A stretch of DNA of 44,822 nucleotides from DATGMS01 sp040905145 (GTDB lineage Bacteria > Bacteroidota > Bacteroidia > Cytophagales > Cyclobacteriaceae): assembly GCA_040905145.1 (NCBI GenBank), contig JBBDSC010000077.1, positions 1-44,822 of the forward strand, written 5' to 3'. Position 1 is the stretch's first letter. The number at the start of each line of letters is the position of its first letter. A program made the position numbers and the translations under genes. The notes beneath the pieces were generated by a model. That model did not search any database, was not told the origin of the DNA, and worked only from the letters and a program-made list of their open reading frames with translations. Shown here piece after piece: positions 17,625-25,854 of the stretch.

Positions 17625-17653
17625 AATTATAATTTAGAAAAGAAGGATAAGTC

Positions 17654-17848
17654 TTAGTTTCCCTCTTCATCCTGAAGACGTTGTTTGTAGGCAGCCTTAA
17701 TGACTTCCCCTCTACGTTGAACAGAAGGCTTCTCAAAGTACTGTCTTGCCCTTAGTTCCCTAATGGCTCCAGTCCTGTCGAACTTCTTCTTAAAACGTTT
17801 CAGCGCTTTTTCGATGGATTCGTTTTCTTTTACGTTTACTATGATCAT
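17654..17848 (-). CDS. rpsU: Small ribosomal subunit protein bS21
   Basis: bS21 is a 64-residue basic protein next to the anti-Shine-Dalgarno end of 16S rRNA. The sequence MIIVNVKENESIEKALKRFKKKFDRTG and EKPSVQRRGEVIKAAYKQRLQDEEGN match the family. In Bacteroidota bS21 helps to sequester the anti-SD. The gene has a clear promoter (17875-17906) and an unusually strong SD (17857-17865), both rare on its neighbours. It is the first gene before xer and hpf. Confidence 0.96.
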   Translation of the reverse strand: MIIVNVKENESIEKALKRFKKKFDRTGAIRELRARQYFEKPSVQRRGEVIKAAYKQRLQDEEGN

Positions 17849-17856
17849 TGCATATA

Positions 17857-17865
17857 CACCCCCTT
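17857..17865 (-). promoter_or_regulatory. Strong Shine-Dalgarno of rpsU
   Basis: The minus strand reads AAGGGGGTG, 8 bases before the rpsU ATG. It pairs over its full length with the anti-SD CACCUCCUU if one G-U wobble is allowed. In Flavobacterium, rpsU is known to keep a strong SD as part of bS21 autoregulation; the same is inferred here. Confidence 0.75.
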
Positions 17866-17874
17866 TCGCGACCG

Positions 17875-17906
17875 CAAAGATAAGGGATTAATTAAGGAAT
17901 GCAAAA
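17875..17906 (-). promoter_or_regulatory. Bacteroidota-type promoter of rpsU
   Basis: On the minus strand the -33 region TTTTG (17906-17902) is separated by 19 bases from the -7 box TATCTTTG (17882-17875). Both match the consensus TTG-N17-23-TAnnTTTG. The implied transcript starts about 20 bases before the rpsU ATG. Confidence 0.8.
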
Positions 17907-18121
17907 GGTAGTTTTATTTGTGGCAGTTAACCCTTTAAAATGTATAATGTAAAAGAGAATACAATCTGAACCCTTTCCGGAATATTACGTTCTTAAAAAA
18001 ACACCTTGCGCATAGCCTGCAAGGGGAAGTTATTAACAACGCTTATTTTGGTGGAACCTACGAAAGACTAATCGTTACTGTTTCCTTATTATATTATTAA
18101 TCAATTAACCCCAACATTCTT

Positions 18122-19342
18122 ATGGCCCAATGTTTTGCACTTATGGGATGGAGTTTACCTGTCATCGAAAGCATGAGAAAACTCAACAAACCTTTCGTCG
18201 TGGTATCTTTCAGCGATTTCGAACCTTATGCAAAAGAGAATGACGTTCCTTTTGTAGCCTATAAGTTTGATGAATGGAGTGACACTTCAAATTCCCTTGA
18301 CCTGGCAGAGAAGTTAAAACCTTATAATGCAGATGTAGCGGTACCTTTGTATGAAGAAACAGTGGAGTGGGCCGGTGCTTTAAATTCCATCTACCGTAAT
18401 GATCCACGGGTTTTAAATCGTGCTTTTCTGTTCCGAAACAAAGCTATGATGAAACGGAAGGCTTTGGTGGGAGGGTTACGTGTGGGCCTTTTTGAGGAAG
18501 TACACAGCCGCGAACAGGTAAAACAATTTATGAATCGGCTTAACCAAGCAAATTTGCAGCTTGAAAATGAAGAAGACAGCTGGGTGCATATTAAACCTTT
18601 TGCCGCAGCAGGGACTGTAGGACACCGCCTGTTACGATCTCAACAAGACATTGAAGAAAAAATAGAAGACGCCGACTTTCCCTGTCTGGCCGAAAGCCAT
18701 CTTTCCGGAAGGGAGTTTTCTTGTGAAGCTTTTATCCATCAAGGGAAGATCCGGTTTTTGAATATAACAGAATACGTAAAACTTGGCTATTCCAACTTTG
18801 TGCCCGAAGGTAGCTACCTGGCTTCCAAGCGGCCTGTTATTCTTAAGAAGATGCAGCAACTGGTCGATATATTCGGTATTGAATATGGTATGATCCATCC
18901 TGAATGGTTCCTGACTGAGAATGAGGAATTGGGATTTGGGGAAGTGGCGTGCCGGATACCTGGAGGACATATCCTGGAATTGGTATCGCAGGCCTATGGG
19001 TTTGATGCTTTGGCAGCCTTTGTCCAATGCCACGATCCATCCCTGACGGAGGAGGAACTGGATGCGATCTTCCCGCCCCAAGATTATAAGCCGGAAAATT
19101 ATTACGGCAACGTTATGATTTATCCAAATAAAGAGGTTATTAACAAACTTGAAATACCTCAAGAACTTAACGAAGATCCGTACTTCCTGAACCACACCTT
19201 GGTCCCACCTCTCACAACCCAGAAAATCAATTCAAGAGAAGGGTTTGGGAACCATTTCGGCACGGTTAACTTTAAGGGACAGGACCCGGACCGGATGACG
19301 GAATTATTAAAACATTACGAAAGCGTGGATTTTTACGTTTAA
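18122..19342 (+). CDS. ATP-grasp ligase, unknown substrate
   Basis: A 406-residue carbon-nitrogen ligase of the ATP-grasp superfamily. The N-terminal pre-ATP-grasp Rossmann-like domain (residues 1-95) contains DVAVPLYEETVEWAG. The ATP-grasp part has the lysine-rich entry FRNKAMMKRKAL (about 104-115), the phosphate-binding strand-loop VHIKPFAAAGTVGHRL (155-170), ESHLSGREFSCEAF (191-204) and the metal-binding end HPEWF...FGEVACRIPGGHILEL (259-287) with Glu274 and Arg278. It is most like the biotin-carboxylase/CPS-type branch used by many natural-product and peptide ligases. The next gene starts 25 bases later and is a predicted papain-like protein, so the two probably act together. It lacks close resemblance to PurK, PurT or CarB, which differ in length and motifs. 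Confidence 0.85.
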   Translation: MAQCFALMGWSLPVIESMRKLNKPFVVVSFSDFEPYAKENDVPFVAYKFDEWSDTSNSLDLAEKLKPYNADVAVPLYEETVEWAGALNSIYRNDPRVLNRAFLFRNKAMMKRKALVGGLRVGLFEEVHSREQVKQFMNRLNQANLQLENEEDSWVHIKPFAAAGTVGHRLLRSQQDIEEKIEDADFPCLAESHLSGREFSCEAFIHQGKIRFLNITEYVKLGYSNFVPEGSYLASKRPVILKKMQQLVDIFGIEYGMIHPEWFLTENEELGFGEVACRIPGGHILELVSQAYGFDALAAFVQCHDPSLTEEELDAIFPPQDYKPENYYGNVMIYPNKEVINKLEIPQELNEDPYFLNHTLVPPLTTQKINSREGFGNHFGTVNFKGQDPDRMTELLKHYESVDFYV

Positions 19343-19367
19343 CAGAACTGAAGTACCTTTTAATTAT

Positions 19368-21359
19368 ATGAATACAACCCTCGAATTAAGATACGATAAT
19401 TTTGATGTTAGTTTTGAAGAATTCAAATCAGCCAGTGAGCTCACCCGTCAGGAAAAGGCACAAAAGCTCATAAGCCAAGTCGATCTTCTGAGTAAAACCA
19501 AGGAAGGTTTAAGACATCTTTATAATAAGAGCCTGGAAATTGAAGCTGTGGGTTTCTTTGCCAATACAGCCTGGAATGATCCGGAAAAACTTTCCCCATC
19601 GTTGGTAAAAGGCACTTTAAAAGCAGGTCATCCAAGCTCCAGTTATGAGATCCTCAGCGAATTACGGATGCTGGCATATGCTAAAAACAGATCAGGAGAT
19701 AAAAACGTCACTGCATCAAAAGAGGCAGAAGTTTTTCTTGAAGAGGTACTTATACACAACCTGGAATTTGCATTTCAGGAGCTAACGGAAGAAACCAGAC
19801 TGGTTATGTCCCTTCAGGAAGTAAAAAAAGTATATAACCTGTTCAGCCTTCTGCTTGCAGAATCAGGGCTTCAAGGCATAAAAGATAAACTGGCAGAAGA
19901 GATACAAATGATATGCGAACAACGGCCAGTGGTAACCCGCAAGGCGCGGGAGATGATTAAAATGGTCAGCAGCAAAATGGAGCTTGATCCTGCAAAGGAA
20001 TCGGACAAGCAACTTCTTTTTTATGTAAATGCGGTATATTCCCCCACTCCTCTTTCCAGAGATTATCCTGATCCGGAAGAATATGCCCGGGAGATCAAAG
20101 AATTGAGGGGCAAAAAATTGGAGGAAGAAGTGAAAAAGCTGGCGGACAGTATGCGTTCGACGGGTTTGGCTACCCCACACCTGGCTTTGATGTTACTCCA
20201 ATTGTCGACAGACAACCCAGATCTTGTTCCAACAGCCTTGAGACTGAATGAGAGGGGCGTTGCTGAATGGAGTAAACATAAAGAATTGGTCATAAAGCTG
20301 ATTGAGGAGGTAGTAAGTATAGATAGCTTCCAATGCATTTATGGCTTGGCAAGGGTTTTGGAAAAGAGCCTGCTGTCACGGAATGCGGTTAGAGCAAGTA
20401 TTAATAACCTGCGTATGATCCGCATCGATCCGCAGGTTGAGGTGCAGATATTAAAGTCTCAGACCAAGCCAAGAAAAACCGTTACGGCCAAGCAGTATTT
20501 AATTGCAGCGACCTTACTGGTTTTGGGTCAACCATTAGGTGTAGGGCAAGGGAATAATTCCACCTGCCAATCTGCAAGGGGCATAAGTATGTGGAGTCAG
20601 CATTCACCTGCCAAGCTCATTAACATGATCATAACCGTTGCAGCCCAGAATAACCTGATCCTTCGTTTCGAAAATGCAGATCTGGAGTCCATGAAGCTTA
20701 CCAAGGGCCTCGTGGATCAATTGGATTATAACCTTGATGCGGTATCCGCAGTGCTGGTCCCTCATCTGGATAAGATTTATAACGAGATGATGCGTAGGGC
20801 TTCAGTAAGAGGCGAAGATCCTCATAAATGGGTAAATCCAGCTCTATATGGACACTGGATCCAGATAGGATTTGCTTCTGCTTATAGTTATTTCACCAAC
20901 TCCATCCAGGATTTCAAGGGTTTCGTCCGCTTATTTTATGCCGCTTTTCACCCAGAGCATAATGGTGGTAGGGAAATGGTTTACCCGAACCCTTTAGGGA
21001 TATTTGTCACCACCAACCGGGGGGCTATGATCGGCTTCCACGCAGTGTCGCTCCTCCGGATTGCCAAAGATAAAGATGGTAACATGAGAGGATATTTTCT
21101 TAATCCTAATAATGAAGGCAGACAAAACTGGGGGCAGGACATAAAGCCTTCGGTTTATGGACATGGAGAAAAGCATGGAGAATCTTCTCTGCCCTTTTAT
21201 CAGTTAGCCGCCCGAACATATGCCTTTCATTTTAACAGCCTCGAGACGAAAGATCACATCGACAGTGTTCCTGCCGAAGAAGTGGAAAAAGTGGAAACCC
21301 TTGCAAGGGAAAGTTGGGGAAAAGCTTATCTATGGAGTGAATTCAAAAAACAATGGTAA
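19368..21359 (+). CDS. Predicted papain-like cysteine hydrolase/transferase, 663 residues
   Basis: I do not recognise a named family. The first 370 residues are mostly charged alpha-helix (for example 29-60, 140-200, 235-265) with no signal peptide or membrane segment. The C-terminal part has GVGQGNNSTCQSARGISMW (391-409), GFHAVSLLRI (556-565) and RGYFLNPNNEG (574-584). Gln394 lies six residues before Cys400, the spacing of the oxyanion Gln and nucleophile Cys in papain, and His558 and Asn579 complete a plausible Cys-His-Asn triad. Cys peptidase, transglutaminase-like or amidase chemistry is therefore inferred, not shown. It follows the ATP-grasp gene by 25 bases in the same transcript, suggesting formation and processing of an amide-linked product. 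Confidence 0.75.
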   Translation: MNTTLELRYDNFDVSFEEFKSASELTRQEKAQKLISQVDLLSKTKEGLRHLYNKSLEIEAVGFFANTAWNDPEKLSPSLVKGTLKAGHPSSSYEILSELRMLAYAKNRSGDKNVTASKEAEVFLEEVLIHNLEFAFQELTEETRLVMSLQEVKKVYNLFSLLLAESGLQGIKDKLAEEIQMICEQRPVVTRKAREMIKMVSSKMELDPAKESDKQLLFYVNAVYSPTPLSRDYPDPEEYAREIKELRGKKLEEEVKKLADSMRSTGLATPHLALMLLQLSTDNPDLVPTALRLNERGVAEWSKHKELVIKLIEEVVSIDSFQCIYGLARVLEKSLLSRNAVRASINNLRMIRIDPQVEVQILKSQTKPRKTVTAKQYLIAATLLVLGQPLGVGQGNNSTCQSARGISMWSQHSPAKLINMIITVAAQNNLILRFENADLESMKLTKGLVDQLDYNLDAVSAVLVPHLDKIYNEMMRRASVRGEDPHKWVNPALYGHWIQIGFASAYSYFTNSIQDFKGFVRLFYAAFHPEHNGGREMVYPNPLGIFVTTNRGAMIGFHAVSLLRIAKDKDGNMRGYFLNPNNEGRQNWGQDIKPSVYGHGEKHGESSLPFYQLAARTYAFHFNSLETKDHIDSVPAEEVEKVETLARESWGKAYLWSEFKKQW

Positions 21360-21744
21360 GGCATTCTCACGCCTTAAGAATATTTCAACCTCGGATTATC
21401 GCTTCGGAGCCTGAAGCCTGCCGACAAGGCAGGGGTTCCCATACCACACAGCCTGGGGCAGCGCCCAGGTTAAGAAGAACAACTCGATCCGGATAGTGAA
21501 GAAAAATACCGGGAGCTGTTTCACTTGAGAAATAGTTAACAAAGCAGAGGATCTGTAATAATGATGCCCTGCTGGCCTATCCTCATCCAAGGCGAAAAGA
21601 TTATTTTCACTTTTAGAAAACTTCTGGTAAAATAAATTACCGGCAGTTTTTTTGGCTTTACCTTCTTTCAAAGCTTTCCTTTTAAAAGGATAATCCCCGA
21701 AGAAATCTTATTTTTAAATTTTACTTGGTATAATTGATCCTCAT
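21360..21744. other. Intergenic stretch with palindromic repeat scars
   Basis: No coding frame is convincing. Two clear hairpins are present: CCTGCC-GACAA-GGCAGG at 21417-21433 and CCTGGG-GCAGCG-CCCAGG at 21452-21469. They belong to a mosaic of palindromic elements seen elsewhere in the window. The final 60 A+T-rich bases should hold the galE promoter, but no exact TAnnTTTG box was found. AAGGC/GCCTT at 21358-21375 is a weak terminator candidate for the upstream gene. Confidence 0.55.
21417..21469. repeat. Two adjacent GC-rich palindromes
   Basis: CCTGCC/GGCAGG (21417-21433, 5-base loop) and CCTGGG/CCCAGG (21452-21469, 6-base loop) stand out as GC-rich islands in an A+T-rich spacer. A related CCTGCCTTGCCTGCAGACAG string recurs at 22891-22910. 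Confidence 0.6.
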
Positions 21745-22758
21745 ATGAAAAAAATCCTTATTACCGGGGGAGCCGGATATATTGGTTCCCATACTGCAGT
21801 CGCTTTGGCTCAAGCAAGCTTTGAACCCATCATTATTGATGATTTCTCCAACTCGGAAAAATCAGTGCTAAAGGGTTTGCACCAAATCCTGAACCAAGAA
21901 GTCAAATGCTACGAAGGGGACTGCAATGACCGGGCATTGATGAACAAAATATTTTCTGAGAATGAAATTTCAGGGATAATTCATTTTGCTGCCCATAAGG
22001 CGGTAGGGGAAAGTACGCAACTGCCCTTAAAATATTACAGGAACAACATTGGATCGCTCTTGATGATATTGGAAACCATGAAAGAGTTTGGGATTAAAAA
22101 TATCGTTTTTTCTTCCTCCTGTACGGTCTATGGACAACCGGATAAATTGCCTGTAAAAGAATCCACGCCAAGAAGGGACGCTGAAAGCCCCTATGGCAAT
22201 ACCAAAAAAATCGGTGAAGATATTCTAAGGGATTATGTGAAAAGCGGCGCTCCGGTAAAGGTAATTTCTCTACGCTATTTTAATCCTATAGGTGCCCATG
22301 AATCAGCGCTCATTGGGGAACTACCCATAGGGGTACCCGCTAATCTTATCCCCTATATTACCCAAACGGGTGTGGGGATCAGGGAAAAGATCACGGTTTT
22401 TGGACAGGATTATAATACCCCTGACGGCACTTGTATCAGGGATTATATCCATGTAATGGACTTGGCAGAAGCCCATGTTAAATCCATTCAATATCTTGAA
22501 GACAAACCGGAAACCTTCTGTGATCTGTTTAATGTGGGCACCGGCACGGGCAACACTGTAATGGAAGTCATCAAAGCTTTCGAAAAAGTAAGCGGCAAGT
22601 CTCTAAACTATCAAATTGGCCCCAGGAGACAGGGGGATATTGAGAAAGTCTGGGCCAATTCCGAAAAGATCACCAATGAACTGAAATGGAAACCCCAATA
22701 TACCTTGGAAGAAGCCCTCCGGGACAGCTGGAACTGGCAATTGAGCTTAGCCAAATAA
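21745..22758 (+). CDS. galE: UDP-glucose 4-epimerase
   Basis: GalE interconverts UDP-galactose and UDP-glucose with bound NAD. The 337-residue protein is an extended SDR: GGAGYIGSHT at residues 7-16, the Ser in SSSCTVYG (about 124-131), and the catalytic YGNTKK (about 151-156). The substrate-binding stretch RYFNPIGAHESALIGE and the C-terminal KWKPQYTLEEALRDSW are also typical. It could equally supply UDP-sugars for polysaccharide synthesis. It stands alone here, separate from galK. Confidence 0.95.
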   Translation: MKKILITGGAGYIGSHTAVALAQASFEPIIIDDFSNSEKSVLKGLHQILNQEVKCYEGDCNDRALMNKIFSENEISGIIHFAAHKAVGESTQLPLKYYRNNIGSLLMILETMKEFGIKNIVFSSSCTVYGQPDKLPVKESTPRRDAESPYGNTKKIGEDILRDYVKSGAPVKVISLRYFNPIGAHESALIGELPIGVPANLIPYITQTGVGIREKITVFGQDYNTPDGTCIRDYIHVMDLAEAHVKSIQYLEDKPETFCDLFNVGTGTGNTVMEVIKAFEKVSGKSLNYQIGPRRQGDIEKVWANSEKITNELKWKPQYTLEEALRDSWNWQLSLAK

Positions 22759-22890
22759 AATCAGGAGTAGATCTAAGCAGTAAGCATCAAATTAATAGGA
22801 GGCTCTAACAAACTTCATCTAATAAGGTATCAGAGCTAATGCCTGTTGATAAGCTGAAATCTTAGGGAAATTTCCAGCAGATCATGATGA

Positions 22891-22910
22891 CCTGCCTTGC
22901 CTGCAGACAG
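22891..22910. repeat. GC-rich repeat scar between galE and the GNAT-like gene
   Basis: The string CCTGCCTTGCCTGCAGACAG resembles the palindrome at 21417-21433 and contains the CTGCAG core. It lies in the convergent spacer between galE and the minus-strand gene. Confidence 0.4.
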
Positions 22911-22943
22911 GTTTTCGCGGATGAAGGCCAAAGTTATCTTCGC

Positions 22944-24122
22944 TTATTTGAGGAATACAGGGTGCCTTTCAAAAGGTTTTTCCCTGTCAAACAAATACCG
23001 GTAAGTATGATGAGTTTTAAAAATTTTTGCATAGATCTGTTCACACATCCGCATCATCTTGGGATTGAAATCACCTATCCAGTTCATTTCAATGGTTTCA
23101 TAATGAAAAGAACTGCTACTGCTTAATTCATTGTACCGCTTCACCATGGCACTTTCCACCCCTTTGCCTTGATGGGCAGGTACCACTCCAAAGACCAGCC
23201 CCAGCATTTTATTGGGTGGATTAAAAGTTTTATGATACAGGAACTTGATTTTTCCCAATAAGTTCATTTTTCCGTTGACATATTTAAACAGCTGGTTCAA
23301 TTCGGGAATGGAGATAAAAAAAGAAATCGGCTCCCCTTTATAAAAGCCAAAGTAAATCAGTCTTTCGTCTATGATCGGTTTCATTTTACTGAACATCAAT
23401 TGGGCCTCTTTTAAGGTAATGTTTTTACCCATATGTTTTGCCCAAGCATTGTTATAGACCGTCATAAAATATTCAGGGGCCTTTCCACTCAATTCTTTGC
23501 CTTTAAGGTATCGGTAGCTATAATCTGGATGATTTATGGTAATATCGGCCCTTTTATGGAATTTTGCCTCAAAGCCCAAACCTTTTACGGGTCGCATATA
23601 GGTATATTGTTTAAAGTACAACTGAAATCCATATGTCTCAAAAAGCTGTTGGTAGTAGTCAAAGTTCCAAGACATATTATAATTGGGCGGAGAAAAACCT
23701 TCCACCAATAGGCCCCACCATTTATCCCGCTCCCCAAAATTTACCGGGCCATCCATGGCTTCCATGCCTTGTGCTCCCAACCATTCCTTCGCCGCGTCAA
23801 AAAGCAAGAAGGCAGCTGTTTTGTCATTGATGCATTCAAAAAACCCTATACCGCCCGTAGGCTGTTTTTCTTTCCACTTTGGATTGACAAAAGCCGCAAT
23901 CCTCCCGATAGTTTGATCTTGATCATTTTTCAACAACCAGCGGATGGCTTTGGCATTATGGCGAAACAGCTTATTGCTTTCAGGATGGAAAAGATCTTCA
24001 ATATCATTATCCAGGGGCCGAATCCAGTTCTTTTCATCTTTATAAAGCCTCACGGCCATTTCATAAAACTCCTGTTGATGCGGGATACTGGTTACTTCCA
24101 GTAATTTCATAAGCAAGCTCAT
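22944..24122 (-). CDS. GNAT-fold (YghO-like) hypothetical protein
   Basis: This 392-residue cytoplasmic protein resembles the YghO-like proteins, whose C-terminal half has an N-acetyltransferase (GNAT) fold. Seen in the sequence are FYEMAVRLYKDEKNWIRPLDNDIEDLF near the N-terminus, GRIAAFVNPKWKE, GGIGFFECINDKTAAFLLFDAA, the family-like MDGPVNFGERDKWWGLLVEGF near residue 125, and a late GVVPAHQGKGVESAMVKRY stretch (about 327-345) that resembles the acetyl-CoA-binding Q/RxxGxG/A motif. The substrate is unknown. The start could be ATG at 24122 or the second ATG four codons later at 24110. rimO lies upstream on the same strand, with a 109-base spacer holding mutually exclusive hairpins. Confidence 0.75.
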   Translation of the reverse strand: MSLLMKLLEVTSIPHQQEFYEMAVRLYKDEKNWIRPLDNDIEDLFHPESNKLFRHNAKAIRWLLKNDQDQTIGRIAAFVNPKWKEKQPTGGIGFFECINDKTAAFLLFDAAKEWLGAQGMEAMDGPVNFGERDKWWGLLVEGFSPPNYNMSWNFDYYQQLFETYGFQLYFKQYTYMRPVKGLGFEAKFHKRADITINHPDYSYRYLKGKELSGKAPEYFMTVYNNAWAKHMGKNITLKEAQLMFSKMKPIIDERLIYFGFYKGEPISFFISIPELNQLFKYVNGKMNLLGKIKFLYHKTFNPPNKMLGLVFGVVPAHQGKGVESAMVKRYNELSSSSSFHYETIEMNWIGDFNPKMMRMCEQIYAKIFKTHHTYRYLFDREKPFERHPVFLK

Positions 24123-24174
24123 TTAGGTTGACCAAAAGTAGAAAGTTTGAAGGGAAAGAAAAAGAGTGGGTTTG

Positions 24175-24223
24175 GTATATGGTATGTAGTGTCTCCCATA
24201 TACCATATACTAAATACTACATA
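24175..24223. repeat. Alternating inverted repeats between rimO and the GNAT-like gene
   Basis: GTATATGGTAT (24175-24185) pairs perfectly with ATACCATATAC (24200-24210). The overlapping TATGTAGT (24183-24190) pairs perfectly with ACTACATA (24216-24223). The two stems cannot form together at 24183-24185. The tract is also a GTATATGG-type word repeat, so it may be a repeat scar instead of a switch. Confidence 0.6.
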
Positions 24224-24231
24224 CTTCTTCA

Positions 24232-25545
24232 TTACACCACATCCCCATATAAGTCAAACTCCGTGGCCTCTGTGATTTTGACTTCAACAAAATCACCAAT
24301 CCTACAGTAATGTTGGGAAGCATCGATCAATACTTCATTGTCCACTTCTACGGAGTCAAATTCCGTTCTTCCGATAAAATGGCCATTTTCTTTTTTATCG
24401 ACCAAGACCTTAAATATCCGGCCAATTTTATCCTGATTGAGATCATAGGAAATTTGCTCCTGTATTTCCATAAGGTGATTGGCGCGGGCCTGTTTTTCCT
24501 CCTGGGGAAGGTTGTCCTCCAGGCTATACGCATGGGTATCTTCTTCATGGGAATAGGTGAATACACCCAGCCGTTCAAATTTCATCCGCTCCACAAAATC
24601 CACCATTTCCTGAAATTCCCTGTCCCCTTCGCCGGGATGGCCCGCAATCATGGTGGTCCTTATGGCAATTCCCGGAACCTTTTTCCTGATGCTATGGATC
24701 AGTTCTTCCTGTTTTTCCATGGTTGTCCCGCGTCGCATAAGCTTCAACACATCCGTAGATCCATGTTGTAGGGGGATATCCAAATAGTTGCAAATATTCG
24801 GAGCTTGGGCCATCACTTCCAGAATATCCATGGGAAAGCCCGTGGGATAGGCATAATGCAATCGTATCCAGTCTATGCCATTCACTGCGGAAAGAGCAGT
24901 CATCAAGTCTGCCAATCTCCTTTTCTTATAAAGGTCCAAGCCATAATAGGTGGAATCCTGGGCAATCAACAACAATTCCCTTGTTCCATTGGCCGCCTTA
25001 TGCGCTGCTTCCCGTACCAACTCTTCTATAGGTTTAGAAATATGCTTGCCCCGCATCAACGGGATGGCACAAAACGAGCAGGGCCGATCACAACCTTCTG
25101 ATATTTTCATATAGGCATAATGGGACGGATGTGTTAACAAGCGCTCCCCCACAAGTTCATGCTTGTAATCTGCTTTGAATTTTTTCAATAAAGCGGGCAG
25201 GTCCCTGGTGCCAAAAAAGGCATCAACTTGTGGGATTTCAACCTCCAGATCATCCTTATACCGCTGGGAAAGGCATCCCGTCACATATACTTTATCGACC
25301 AGGCCTTTCTCCTTGGCATCCACATATTGTAAAATGGTATCAATGGATTCCTGCTTGGCATTGTCTATAAATCCACAGGTATTGATGATTACAATATTAT
25401 GGTCCTGGGCAATGTTGAGCTCGTGAGAGGCATGGACCCCATTTCCCCTCAATTGTGTCAACAACACCTCGGAATCCACCAGGTTTTTGGAGCAACCCAT
25501 GGTTACAATATTGACTTTGTCTTTTTTTAATGTTCTTGCTTTCAA
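24232..25545 (-). CDS. rimO: Ribosomal protein uS12 methylthiotransferase RimO
   Basis: RimO is a radical-SAM enzyme that adds a methylthio group to an aspartate of ribosomal protein uS12. The 437-residue protein has the N-terminal UPF0004 domain with VTMGCSKNLVDSE and NTCGFIDNAKQES, the radical-SAM CxxxCxxC motif in GCDRPCSFCAIPLMRG near residue 152, and a C-terminal TRAM domain (from about residue 370, ending in EVKITEATEFDLYGDVV). The MGCSKNLVDSE start distinguishes RimO from MiaB. A TAnnTTTG promoter box lies 18 bases upstream. Confidence 0.96.
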   Translation of the reverse strand: MKARTLKKDKVNIVTMGCSKNLVDSEVLLTQLRGNGVHASHELNIAQDHNIVIINTCGFIDNAKQESIDTILQYVDAKEKGLVDKVYVTGCLSQRYKDDLEVEIPQVDAFFGTRDLPALLKKFKADYKHELVGERLLTHPSHYAYMKISEGCDRPCSFCAIPLMRGKHISKPIEELVREAAHKAANGTRELLLIAQDSTYYGLDLYKKRRLADLMTALSAVNGIDWIRLHYAYPTGFPMDILEVMAQAPNICNYLDIPLQHGSTDVLKLMRRGTTMEKQEELIHSIRKKVPGIAIRTTMIAGHPGEGDREFQEMVDFVERMKFERLGVFTYSHEEDTHAYSLEDNLPQEEKQARANHLMEIQEQISYDLNQDKIGRIFKVLVDKKENGHFIGRTEFDSVEVDNEVLIDASQHYCRIGDFVEVKITEATEFDLYGDVV

Positions 25546-25562
25546 TATGTTCTACTTTGGTG

Positions 25563-25570
25563 CAAAAGTA
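25563..25570 (-). promoter_or_regulatory. Candidate -7 promoter box for rimO
   Basis: The minus strand reads TACTTTTG, an exact match to TAnnTTTG, 17 bases before the rimO ATG. A clear -33 TTG at the right spacing was not found. Confidence 0.5.
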
Positions 25571-25754
25571 CGGAAATTTTTGCATTATAACTGAATCAGT
25601 ATCTGGTAGGGCCAAAAGATAGGATTGTTGTTGTTCAAAATGAGTATTGTTTCTGAAGCAGCGTTTAAAAATAGCATAAAATGAAGAAGTGACCGGAATC
25701 CAATTCAGAGATTATTGAGCCGTATTCTACTTGGTATTCGGCATTAAAACTTAG

Positions 25755-25795
25755 AAGGAAAGGGAAGGTTTTATGGATCTTCCTTTTCTTTTTTT
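25755..25795 (+). terminator. Terminator-like hairpin upstream of the arsenosugar operon
   Basis: AAGGAAAGGGAAG (25755-25767) pairs with CTTCCTTTTCTTT (25779-25791) using two G-U pairs, followed by more T residues. The T run is on the plus strand only. No plus-strand gene precedes it, so it either ends a short RNA or is an attenuator in the ars leader. Confidence 0.65.
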
Positions 25796-25854
25796 ACATT
25801 AGCCCAAAAGGTCAGCTTTAAACCTTTTATCTTGTGGCATAAAACGAAAAGAAA

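Larger units (their letters stand above)
25546..25854. other. Divergent spacer between rimO and the arsenosugar genes
   Basis: 309 bases containing the rimO promoter box (25563-25570) and a plus-strand terminator-like hairpin (25755-25795), then about 60 bases to the first ars gene. No protein frame was found. A degenerate promoter box TATCTTGT near 25828 may serve the ars genes. The stretch from about 25620 to 25795 could be a short non-coding transcript, but there is no direct evidence. Confidence 0.5.

Noticed and set aside
18003..18025. CCTTGC/GCAAGG stem upstream of the ATP-grasp gene as a tRNA or riboswitch
   Set aside because: The stem is only 6 bp, with no cloverleaf or known aptamer features around it.
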